A DNA stretch of 64,000 bases from Echinarachnius parma (Eukaryota > Echinodermata > Echinoidea > Clypeasteroida > Echinarachniidae), in assembly GCA_037951105.1 (NCBI GenBank), contig JBAMJV010010126.1:1-64000 (forward strand), written 5' to 3'. Under the pieces are notes generated by a model. The model saw only the letters and a program-made list of their open reading frames with translations, was not told where the DNA came from and made no database searches. Position 1 is the first letter of the stretch, and every line of letters starts with the position of its first letter. Shown one piece after another: positions 46,567 to 57,441 of the stretch. Made by a program: the position numbers and the translations under genes.

Positions 46567-48279
46567 AATTACAAATGCAGCGTGACACCATTTTAAATAT
46601 GAAGTACTCAAATTGATTGCAAATGACTGAACTAATTTTCAATAAGTCCCTGTTACATTAAATGATTTGTGACCTTTTGAGAGAGTAGCCTACCCATTGG
46701 AGAGCACTGACTAGATTGTTGATGCAACATTTAACATTCACACTTCCAGCGCAGATTTCCAAGTGTGAACCTTGGCGCCATCATCTAAATATAGCGCAAG
46801 CTTGATCCAGTGGAATGTCCGCTGCCCGACAGCGTTCTTTTCTTGCGCCTGCACCGTAACATAGAGTTATGCACCACAGTGACCTCCTTCTGGCAAGCGG
46901 ATGTCGTTGGGTGAGAGTGAGAAGGGTGTTAAGTTGATTTGGGGATAAATTGAGTTTTGCACACCACCTCCTAGGTCAGAGCCCCCGATGTCATGCCAAA
47001 TTTTCAGATAATAATTATTCTAATTTAATGAGTAGTTAAACAAATATTAAAGAGAGCTTTATTGGGTTACTACAAGGCTTCCCAACTTAAAACAAGATTA
47101 TCTCACAAGTACAAAAAGTAACTTAATGCCCTTCTCTTTCTCAACCTATGATATACATTACAGCTTGAAATTGTGGCATGCTGTTGAGTTACATTTCCAT
47201 TTCCCATCAGGCTAACATGCTAGTCCTGCTTGTGGGTGCTCTTTTCTTGCGCCGTTAACATAACTTGCAGTTATGTATTCATGGCAGTGACCCCATGGCT
47301 AGCAGACCACAGTACGGAGCAAAAATAATGCATTTTTAGAAACATTTAAAATTTAATTTCAATTTTCTATGGCTTTATAATGTTTGGATGTGTGAAATTG
47401 TCAGTTTTATATTTAGAAATTGTATAATGTGAAATTGCTTGCAGGCGTTATTATTTATGTTAATATTTGTTGGCTTTAGATCTGTCTGCTTATAAAATGT
47501 CCCGAGTGCACTTAAATGCGTAGATGCGAGCATTGCTTGTAGGCTACACGGATTGAAGATTATAACGTTCCCCCTACTTTTACTAATAGGTGCCTCCCAA
47601 CTGACGCAGGCTGTAGGCAATTGACAGTACTCGCTGTCTTGCATGGGATATTATTAACACCACCACAGTGTGAAATATGCAAGGATGTTGTTTAAAGATT
47701 GGACACATCATGAATATATGCATGTGTGGTCAAACCCTCTCCAGTGGCCACCTGTACCTAGAAAGACAACCTGTGTATAAAGGCCCATTAACTGGATTCC
47801 CCGGGAGTGACCGACTGACGTAAGCTGAACTCATGTTTGGCAATTCTCAGCTGTCCCACTGATGAATGTGAAGTGCCACCAGAATGGGAATTATTCACGT
47901 CAGAAACATTTGTATGGATGTAATAATTCAATGCTTAATAGTCTTTGATATTGATTTTAATTTTAGTTGTAAAATTGTGACATGTAACGATCCATTGTGC
48001 ATAAAATAATTAGTGTGAATTGGTGTGTGTATGTGAGTGTATGTTGTATAAAAAAACCTTCAGGTGCATTTTGTTTTAAATTCATACATATAGTTTTATA
48101 ACATTGGACTCTCATAATTGTTCTCAAAAAATAAATGAGATGTCATCAATATTCATTGCTGTATATCACAAGAGCCAATGTAGAGTGATTTTCAGTAGAG
48201 TAGGGTAGTTGAAAGACTGTACCTGCAAGGCCCCGATTCTAAGTTTGTACCTTGCATTGGGTGATACAGCTTTCTGAAT

Positions 48280-51000
48280 GCACTCTCATCAAGGCAGAGA
48301 AAACAGGAACCACATGTAAGCCTAAACTGGAGAAGGAAGAAAACGTGTTATATCAGGAGAAGTGTGAACGATGTAACAAAATCTCTAATTGCTTAGCGTG
48401 TTTCCTTTTGAGGTATTACCTTGCTGCGTTGATATCTTTCTGCATAGAAGTGTCAGTTCTAGGGCAGAGGAAACAGGAAACTATGTGTTGCCATAAGGAG
48501 AAAACGGTTGACAGGAGAAGTGTGAACGGTTAAGAAAACAACCCCATTGCTGATTATGTTTTTGTTGTTGTTGTGAGGTTTTACTTTCCATGGAAGGAGA
48601 GTTTTTAGTGTTGCAGATTCATCCAGGGTAAACAGGAAACGGTGTGTAACTGGAGGAAAAGAAAACGTGCAGCAGAAGGCATGTTAACGGTTACACTGTA
48701 TTACAGTGTCATCCAGGGCAGAGGAAACATTATGCTGTGTGTAACCATATGTGAAGGAAATGTGTACATATGGAGAAGTGTGCACACTTGAACGTACAGT
48801 CAGAAACTCCCCTGTCTGATGCTGTTTCTGTAATATTGAGATTCTGACCTCATGTAGAGAGATTGATATAGTGAAGCAAATTTCAGTGTCATCTCCAGGG
48901 CAGAGGAAACAGGAAACGCACATAACCGAAAGAAAGTGTGTGAAAGGAGAAGTATGAATGGTTATTATGCAAGCGCTCGCATTGTGGACATTACTTCTGA
49001 ATTAAATTGAATTTATTTCCACTTTCATAAAAACAATAGAATACATTTTTACAAATAATACAAAATAACTACATTGCAAAAACGGGTTAAAACAAGAAAA
49101 CAATCAAAGTACAGATATGAAGAGTGGAAGGATCATCTGGAGATAACAGAGATCTTTCTCGGGGCAAGGGAATAAATGGTATCCGTTTCTCTCATTGCTG
49201 ATCCCTTTCCCCTTGCTCCCATTAATGATCCCAAGCATTTCACATTCAATACACAGTGATAGACTAGAGCTCAGAAGGCTTCTCAGTCTTATCCAGGGTC
49301 CAGAGGAAACAGGGAAACTGTGTGTCATCCAAGGAGGGAAACGTGTCCAAGTCAGGGCTCCAAGTAGAAGTGTGAACGGTGTGGAAGGAGAAGCGTGAAT
49401 GCAAACGCTCCCATTGCCAATTTGTACATGTATCCGTTCCTTTCATTGCTGATCCCTTTCCCCTTGCTCCCATCAATGATCCTGAGCATGTCCCTAGTTA
49501 AATGTTTTACATTCAATACATGATGACACACGCGGTACCCCGGGGTACCGTTGTACCCCGGGGTACCGCGTTGTGTAGCGCCATCTTGCGTCCAACCGTA
49601 CCGCAGCTTTTGCGTTGTGCATGCAGTGCAGCGCGCGATTGTATGCACGCTATACCCACAGTACAGCCTTAACAATTAAATAAATAATTAAACAAAATGG
49701 CGGATTTTCGTCTGGTACCCCGGGGTACCGTTTATGTCATCACATAGTGATATAGCTCATTAAAACATTTCACAGTCTTATCCAGGGTCCATAGGAAACG
49801 TGGAAACTGTGTGCCATCCGGAGAGGGAAACATGTCCAAGTAGAAGTGTGAACGGTTAGACAAACACTCCCACTGCTGATCATGTTTCCCTGTGTGACCT
49901 ACTTGTGCAGTTGCCATTCTATCCCGTGTGTGCTGTTTATTCAAGGTTAAGTCTACATATTAATGCTGTTTACTTGCTGAAGCTGAAACACCAAAGCTGT
50001 GCTAAAAAACAACGTACGAAAAACAAATCTAGGAAGTTTGAGGCTCTTGTATGTGTTTCCATGGAACTTGCAGTGTAATTTTTTTTTTTAGAAATAGGAT
50101 TGTATTACAGTGTCTTTATGTTTCCCATGAGAGTTTCTCTGAATAAAGATGTATACTTGCCTTCATTGTATTCAAAGTTAAGTGTTATGAGTTTGTACTG
50201 GAACAGGAAATTCAATTCTGAAAACCACAGAGAAAAGCATATATAGTTTAAGAAGTGGAAGACTCATATGTTTCCATGGAACTTAATTCTTTTAAGAGGG
50301 TTATTTTTGTATTGTCTTCGCATAAAAGCTGTTTCCTGATCAAAGATGCCAATGTTTTGCATTGCATTCATACCGTGTGAAGTGTGTAGTTTATGCTGCA
50401 AGAGAGAAACACAGAACCAACACTAAAAATACATGAAGGAAATTGTAGGCTGTTGAAAATGTCTTTTTTCATAGAACTTGAATTTGATAACATTTTAGTA
50501 TTCTTCTGTTCTTAGAGTTTTATTGAATACAGATTTGTGGTTCCATTTGACAGTCTGCCGTATATATCATATATTCAAATACATGCAAAATGAGAAGGGA
50601 AATGTAAGCTCCTTTGTATAGACACTCAACTTAGCGACATTCAGATAGATAAATGGTGCTCTACAGCATGTTGTTGACTGACAGAGGCTAAAAACAAAAC
50701 TCTACTGAAAACCACAATAACAAGTCAATTTAACCACAATGAATCTAGTAAATGGAACGTTACTGCATGTAAATGTTTTCTGAGAACTGAAGGCACAGTT
50801 ATTAAAACGGATTATCTTTCAATGTCGCCATATTGAAGAGCATTCTTTGGGAAAATAACATTTCAGTGTGTAGTTGGTATTCTGTATTAAATGTCAGGCT
50901 AAGTGTATGGGGAATGGTGATCACCGAGACAAAAACACTGACACTTTTATGAAAACTACAGCATGAACAAAATCTAAGATGCTGAAGGCTGTTGCATTAC
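48280..51000 (+). repeat. Degenerate tandem array
   Basis: Units with CATCCAGGGCAGAGGAAACAG, then GTGTGTAACC-like, AGGAGAA, GTGTGAACGGTTA and (C)CCATTGCTGAT recur at about 48290, 48461, 48625, 48711, 48890, 49289 and 49770. From 49980 to 51000 a related or second unit recurs (GAAACAC, ACTGAAAACCACA, AAGGAAATNTNGGCT, TTCCATGGAACTT) at about 49985, 50200, 50405, 50690 and 50930. Spacing is irregular, roughly 85-400 bp. It is interrupted by the element at 49521-49742. Non-coding. Confidence 0.65.
49521..49742. mobile_element. 222-bp element with GGTACCCCGGGGTACC palindromes
   Basis: Tips TGATGACA and TGTCATCA are inverted. Next to each tip is a 16-base palindrome GGTACCCCGGGGTACC (49534-49549 and 49714-49729), and a shorter copy follows the left one at 49554-49567. 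Joining the flanks recreates a phrase (TTCAATACA...GTGATA) found uninterrupted in the same array at about 49244-49260, which supports insertion. The target duplication is too short to fix. Confidence 0.7.
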
Positions 51001-51181
51001 GCGTTGTTAATTCATCATTGTTGCTTTCTGCAAAGTAAAGGATCACCTTGCATTGTAATCATACCCCTAGATGTATGTTTGCCAGATACATCAAACTGTA
51101 AACACTCCTGACATATACTCTAAGGGATGCAAGCAATCAATGGTTAATTGTGTGTTTCTTTTTATGGTGCATTTAATTTTA

Positions 51182-51475
51182 GATGGGAGAGAGAGAGAGA
51201 GAGGGGGGGGGGGGGGGGGTACTTGTGTCAATAAAGAGAGATGGCAGAGAGTTAGAAAGAAGAGAGAGTGGAATAGGGAGAGGAAGTAATAGCGGCGAGC
51301 AAGAAAGTGAAGCAGAGAGAAAGACCTATTAAGTGGAGAGAAAAGATATGAGAAAATAGAGATAATGAAATTACTATGAAGAGATAAGTAAACAGAGTGA
51401 GAAGGAGATAAATGTATATGAGAGAGGAGGAGGAAAGAGGTAAGGAGAGAGGAAACACATTAAGTCACTCAAGGT
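51182..51475 (+). repeat. Purine-rich (GA)n and G-run tract
   Basis: GA repeats at 51186-51203 run into a G run (51203-51219), then about 250 bases of strongly purine-biased sequence (GAGAGA, GGAGAG words). It could form triplex DNA. A second, similar block lies at about 53035-53160. Confidence 0.8.
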
Positions 51476-52539
51476 AAGGAGCTTCTTGAAGGCTTCTTTT
51501 CCACCTGTACAAGAGATTACTATACAAAATGTTGTCTTTGACAGCTGTCTTGAATTTGTCATTGTCATCTTCATCTTTATTTTAAATAACATTGCATTGG
51601 TGCATTAAATAAAACATCATTTGCAATGGAAGCTTGTTTTTTAAGTTTGTTACTCGAATGATATGTAGGTTAGAGTAGACATTACTGGAAGGATTTTTTG
51701 TATTAGTTGACTTTGCAAGGTCTAAGATGGAAGAGTTTGTGTTCCATTATAAGTCCATTGATCTTGATTTATTGGCTTTATTGCGCAGTAGTATTCAGAT
51801 TACTTCTCCTGTTTTCAAGGTCAACAGATAATGAATGCTAGATATATATGCAAGATAAGAAGGGATAGTCATATTGTATATATTAGTTTGAGAAACGAGA
51901 AGATCTCGTAACTCCTAAGCTGTACCTGACCAAAAATATTCACTGTATTGACAAATTTACTGAAGATCTAGGGTTTAAATCTTCCTTTACATGCAAATGC
52001 ATGTTGACTTCTGTTTATTTGTTCTTGTGTAAACATAAAATAGTCGTTAACCATTGGACCTTGATATATTTTGTATATTAACAAAAAATTATAGCAATTA
52101 TTATCTTCATTCATCCAATAAGAATAAGCTGCTACAGGGGATAAAAGGAGGACAAAAATACAAACTTCTCTGTTAGCATACAAAGTATAACAAATAATTC
52201 TGGCAGGGGTATATTTCATTAAAGAGAAATTGGCATAGCGTAATACATACAAGAAATTTAACATAAAACAATAGTTCTGAGGGGATAATAATGAAATTAA
52301 AAGAAAGACTGAATTGTTTTTCTTACACTTTGTATCTTGTACATGCTGTGAAAGATGTTTTTTCAACTAGATGTTCTGTATGTATTGAATGTAAAGTATA
52401 AAGTGTGTATCTTTGTGGATGTTTTGTTTTCATTTTCAGGTGACCTAGATTTTTGTCTACGTGAACTCTAAGCATTCTCGGCGGCGAATTAATATTTAGA
52501 AGCATGTATCATAGCTTTTAGCGTTGACTTACCCTAGTG

Positions 52540-52900
52540 TACGGATAAGTGAGAAGAATGAGACTTGGGTTAAAATGGATACATGAAGGGATAAACTGGA
52601 TTCATGAAATGCATAACCAATTTCATAAGCAGAGGAAAAAGAGTGACTGAAATGGGATCATGAAATGCGCCACAACATTTGCGATGAAATATAAGAAGTG
52701 ACTAAAATGGATTGATTGAGTGCATCGCAAAAATTATGGGGAAAAAAAAGTGACTAAAATGATTGATGAAATGCACCTCACAAGTTATTAAAAGGGATGT
52801 ATTGGATGAGCCACAAACTTTAATTACAAGTGAGAAGTAAACAAGAGTGACTAAGATGGATTGACGAAATACACCACAAGATTTGCTGAATTCATGTATC
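52540..52900 (+). repeat. Degenerate tandem repeat of about 65-75 bp
   Basis: About six units share GAGTGACTAAAATGGATTGA, then TGAAATGCACC and ACAA. Unit starts fall near 52549, 52640, 52697, 52750, 52800 and 52846. Units are diverged; non-coding. Confidence 0.7.
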
Positions 52901-53034
52901 TGGTGATTCTACATCTTGGGTAGATCTTGAATAGATTCAGGGATTGTGTTATCCTTGCCTTCTCCTTTTCTATGGGAATCTATAACTGATTACTACCATA
53001 TGGTTAAAGAACTTAGAGAGATTGATAACATAAA

Positions 53035-53160
53035 TAGATAGGTAGATGAATAGATAAAGAGAGAGAGTAGAAGAAGATACAGAGAGATACAGATATAAAG
53101 AAAGAAGGAGAAATGAGAGAGGGAGGGAGAGAGGAAGAGCAAGAAGAAGGAAGATATTTG
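53035..53160 (+). repeat. Purine-rich low-complexity tract
   Basis: GATA words followed by GAGA/GGAGAG words, nearly all purine on the + strand. Confidence 0.75.
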
Positions 53161-53909
53161 AATCCAAACTAGATACAAACTGTTATGCACACCGCCTGGT
53201 ACATTGAGTTCACTACCGAGTTCCCCCTAGCTGCACCCCATACTTTCCCATTCCCTGTCGCCCCTCCACACCCACATCCAAAATTGATAATATCTCAAAA
53301 CCTATCCAGGCACTGATGCAGCTTAGGGGTGATGGATGTGCATATCAGTGCATTCTTTTTAAATTCAGTGTTTTGGAGTTTCCTGTATTTAAGCAGATGT
53401 AAGCCTACTTACTATAAGGTAAAAAAGCATCAGCACACGGAGGCACGCTCACCCCCAAACCTAGATGTTCTGCTTAGCACTTTCTTATATTCCCTTATTC
53501 ATTTATATTCATTGATATTGTTATAAGGGCTGAGGGATGTGTGTTTCAACTTATTCTTTAAACAGGAATAACTAATGAATAGGAGCTTCCCTTACATACA
53601 TATATTTCAGCAATAATACAGCGCATAGGGACGTGCATTTGCAATGTGATATGCGCTATATAAAAACTGTGTATAATTTATTACTAAACACTTTGATAGC
53701 AGGATTTCCCAAAAAGTTCTCTATAGGGGAATATATTGTCGTGTGAGAGTCATAAGGGCATTACGTCATTTTCGCTAAATTGAGTTATGTATACCATCTT
53801 GAAGATCGGAGCATCTTCGATGTGAAGCTCAACTTTTTGATAATTAAAAATATTTTAAACATAATTTGTTTTTGAAGTACTAACATTTACACTATCACTC
53901 TTCTCTTTC

Positions 53910-53988
53910 TTAACCCCTTGACTACGGGAACCGGGTGGGTTGTGTACAAAGTCTATGGGAATTTTAGAATCTCGAAGTGAATGGTTAA
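53910..53988 (+). mobile_element. 79-bp TTAA-bounded repeat, copy 2
   Basis: TTAACCCCTTGACTACGGGA to GGTTAA. This is the reverse complement of the copy at 18420-18499 with few changes and the same TTAA bounds. Confidence 0.7.
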
Positions 53989-54323
53989 ATGATGATGAAA
54001 TGACATGCAAGACTTCCCCTCATTCTTCTACATTCGTTTTCATGTTGATAAAATGCACAGTCCGTACTAGGACACTTACATGTAAGCATGTGTTTGATGA
54101 GAAGTCATCTATTCAATCAAAGTAAAAACAACAGTCATTATTTGTGATGATACATTACTCATTCAAATTATGCATTCATCATTAAAATGATGCTTGATTA
54201 CATTTCTATGCAGTGACTTTAGCAACTCTTTTAGCCTTTATATCAGACCCATTACATTTGTCAGGGTCTAGATGTACAGATAGATCTTTATACATTTGTA
54301 TCTGATAAAATTAATTTAAGTTC

Positions 54324-54772
54324 TTAAAGGATACCACCACCCAAAAATAATTTTCTTATTAAAGAAAGGTAACATCTTTAGTATTCCATTCCATCAACAA
54401 GTTCACAAAAATATGTTTCCAGAAAAAAGAAAAAAAATTGGAAACGCATCACCATTCTAAAGCATGCGTGCATGCGGTCTGAATTGCGAAGACTGCGATG
54501 TGTGCGGTGAATAGCGATGTGCATGCAGAGCGAACGAATCGCCCGGGAATCTATTGTCTACAAACGTGCGCGTGAATAGCATTGGCGCACTCGCAAATGG
54601 TTGGCCCGTATGGAACCAGGAAATAGCAGTGGTTCCGTAAGGGGTGGAAATTAATTGCTTTGTTTATGAATTACACAACCCTTTGCATAATGTTGGGTAT
54701 CTATTTGATATCACAAAACGGTACCAAAACATATAATAATGTGTTGGTTCTTTGCCTGGTGGTCCCCTTTAA
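54324..54772. mobile_element. TTAA-bounded element A (441 bp core)
   Basis: Left tip TTAAAGGATACCACCA, right tip TGGTGGTCCCCTTTAA. These are inverted, with TTAA on both sides. The inside includes a GC-rich stretch with CATGCGTGCATGCGG and GTGCGCGTG words. Its right TTAA (54769-54772) is also the left TTAA of element B. Confidence 0.75.
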
Positions 54773-55702
54773 GGGGGGACATACAGTCTATACAAAATAA
54801 TCACTAAATGTTGTTTTTTGGCTTCCTGTTGAATTTCAGTGTAAATGCAATGTTATGTATTTATTATATATGGAACGAGAAGTCTTTTTTCAAAAATATG
54901 TAATATGACACCCACAGCTAATTTGCATACAAAGAAAAACATAAGAAAAAACGATTAATGGTCTCCTGTTCAAAGTAACCATTCAATTCACTTCAAACTT
55001 GCCATATGCATTCTGGGGCTCAATACAATTACTTTGTATGGCTTAGTTTTTTTTTTATGGATTTATTTTTTTTTATTTATTTTTTTTATTGGCCAATCAA
55101 ATTTCGGCTTAGCTAATTATATATTCATGGACTAATTTTTCAAAGTTTAAACATTTTTGTCAAAAACAAAACCATACAAGTTATAGAATACACATTCACA
55201 AGGCAGCACACCAAATTTCAAGACAATTCATCATTCAATTCTCTCTCAATTACAAAAATCATCATGCCCATTCACCTAAAATCCCCATTTTAAGAAAACA
55301 AAGAAAAACAAAGAAAATAAAAAGAATTACATTTTGAATCGCGTCAAATGCGTTCCGAATGGTAAACAACACCCAATGAGGCAATTTTGACAATTTTTAA
55401 AAAATTAATTAATTAAGTTCATAAATGGAAGATAATATATGCAGAAAAACATCTGAATATACATCAATTAATACAATTAAAAGGAAATTACTGTTTTAAT
55501 TAGTACTCTAGTATGCTATACTTTACTGTACAAAAAGTTCATTAGAATAAGAGATAAATGTGACTTTGAACTGGATTTTGGAGTACTTGTAAGCCTTATT
55601 TTGCAGAACATTCAACAGATATTACTGATCAATCTGACATCAAAATTTAAAAAAGGAACAACATTTTTAAAAATGGCTATTAGACTGTATGTCCCCCCTT
55701 AA
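54769..55702. mobile_element. TTAA-bounded element B (926 bp core)
   Basis: TTAA then GGGGGGACATACAGTCTA at the left; TAGACTGTATGTCCCCCC then TTAA at the right. The 18-base inverted tips are identical, and TTAA is a piggyBac-type target duplication. The interior is AT-rich without coding capacity. Confidence 0.9.
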
Positions 55703-56793
55703 GGTCTTCAACATAATGTTATCTTAGTGGACCATATTGTATACGGCTGTTTTCCGTTATACTTGAAAAAAAAATGAAAGACATGAAGGAAAATTACACA
55801 GGCTTGAAGTTTCCTAGACTGTTTTAATACAATAAAAAAAAGCCCCCAAATCAGGTAAGGGCTAGGCCGTACACTAGAGTGTGCACTTCATTCTTCATAA
55901 GCTTTAAGTTGTAACATGATTCGGTGTAAAAGGGAAATGCCGTCAGGCTTGGAAAGTAATCCCATGAAATAATATTGATTTGTTTAAGCTGTGGAAGAAA
56001 GAAATTTCTTGTGCATTGTGGTAAGTGGTAAGTATTCTGGGCTGCTTGCCGTACTCATGCATTCCAGTGTCGTAACGACAAACGTGGGCATAAAACCGCA
56101 TTATGATATTTCTGTCAAGAACAGATGATAAGAAGACAAATTGTTTCTATAAAAAGTTCTGTGTGGGGATGTGGTTTCATTGTTGTTCATTATTGCTACT
56201 GTAACAACGAAAAAAGATTGTTAGTAGCGCACTAGTGAAATGGCAAGGTAAGCTGGTAAAGAAGTCTGAAATGATATGTTTTGGAGATAATTTTGACTTG
56301 CCTTTATATCCCTTGTGTCTATATAATGATGCAAATGTTGGGGGAAGCCAGACAGACAGCTAGCTCTCAATCTGTTTACAAGACACTCCAGAATAGCTGA
56401 AATGGCAGAAAGGAAGGAAAAGGGAGGATATTCATGATCCACTGAATCCATCCCAGGATGACAGAAAGAGAAAAAAATGCCTACTTGATTTAAAGGAGGA
56501 GAAATAAAGGTGTGGGCAGATTAGCAGGGCCACAACAAAGATATTTAAAGTTGTTTTTTGTAAATACTGCCTTAGAATCAAACACCTGCTCCAACAGTGG
56601 GAGAAACTTTATTTTTGTAAGGTTTTCTTCTTGTCATTTTAAATGGATACACATTAGGTGCAACCTTTGTGGTAATAAGCTGAAGCATACACATATTTAC
56701 GCATGTACAGTATGCAAAGAGTAAGCTTGTTTTGTAAAAATAAATGTTGAGAGAAATGTAAAAATATGCCAACTGTCCTTTTGAACATTATTT

Positions 56794-57150
56794 AACTTTG
56801 TTGACATGTGCACAAACTGAAGAAGGGTTGATAAAATGTGTATTTCTGTCATCTGATATGTCCACTGAGTAATGTATGAACATTCCATGGTAAATGAATG
56901 TCATACATCTGAGTAATGAGCAAAAATGCAGTGATATTTACTAACTCATTGCACTGTCTTTGTACACAGTTTAAATTCTCCAGTGGAGAATGTCAAATCC
57001 AAACACTTCAATCATAAGTATCTGTTTAATGAAAGAGCTCTTCCGTAACCAAAACCTGTTCCATGCTTGTATTGGTAATACAAAACAATGAGGCATATGA
57101 GTTCCAAGTAACTTAAGTTTTGTGGATTTTGTCAATGTTACTAGATCCCT
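56794..57150 (-). mobile_element. TTAA-family inverted-repeat element, copy 2
   Basis: The reverse complement aligns through its length with 18654-19039 (shared words GTTACTAGATCCCT, GACATGTGCA, ATCTGATATGTCCACTG, CTAACTCATTGCACT). The left tip is worn; the right tip keeps CTAGATCCCT. It ends about 150 bases before PACS exon 6. Confidence 0.75.
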
Positions 57151-57301
57151 GTTACATGTACGCATTTATTATTTTTCCCCCTTCATTAACCATTCTTATT
57201 AATAATACTTTCTTATGACATTCAACTCAACCAAAACTTTGTCTTTTTCTCCTTTTGCCTCACCTTGCCTACCTGTGCCCATTTCATTGACCGCCATGCA
57301 G

Positions 57302-57441
57302 ACCAGTCGGTGGACATGGACAACGAGAGCGATGACGATGATGACTCGTACTCGTCCGACCAGGAGAACAGTGACAGTGGGGAGAACATGGTGGGAGGCC
57401 AGGTGAGATCCCAGCTGCATGCCCACCAGCTACCCTGGAAC
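57302..57441 (+). CDS. PACS: PACS exon 6, acidic autoregulatory segment (two possible donors)
   Basis: With the G from exon 5 it reads DQSVDMDNESDDDDDSYSSD, then QENSDSGENMVGGQ. Human PACS1 has NYSEEEEESFSSEQEGSDD followed by GQ at this place, the acidic cluster whose serine is phosphorylated by casein kinase 2 to control cargo binding (Ser278 as I recall). Serines followed by Asp/Glu runs are kept here. Two in-phase donors are possible: GTGAGA after 57402, right after GGQ, and GTGAGT after 57441, which adds 13 codons (VRSQLHAHQLPWN). The second donor is nearer consensus and the GC-rich coding-like composition continues up to it, so I give the longer end, but human alignment fits the shorter one. 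Confidence 0.88.

Larger units (their letters stand above)
36851..57301 (+). other. PACS intron 5 (20.4 kb)
   Basis: Donor GTAAGA, acceptor CCGCCATGCAG. From left: 36851-42100 AT-rich with no element defined; miniature elements at 42132 and 43702; G/C tracts at 45350-45492 and 46540-46566; a GGGCAAG-rich repeat at 45891-46143; a degenerate tandem array at 48.28-51.0 kb; GA-rich blocks; a second array at 52.54-52.90 kb; and TTAA-bounded elements at 53.9-57.15 kb. I see no additional PACS exon, and exons 5 and 6 join in phase without one. Confidence 0.8.
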
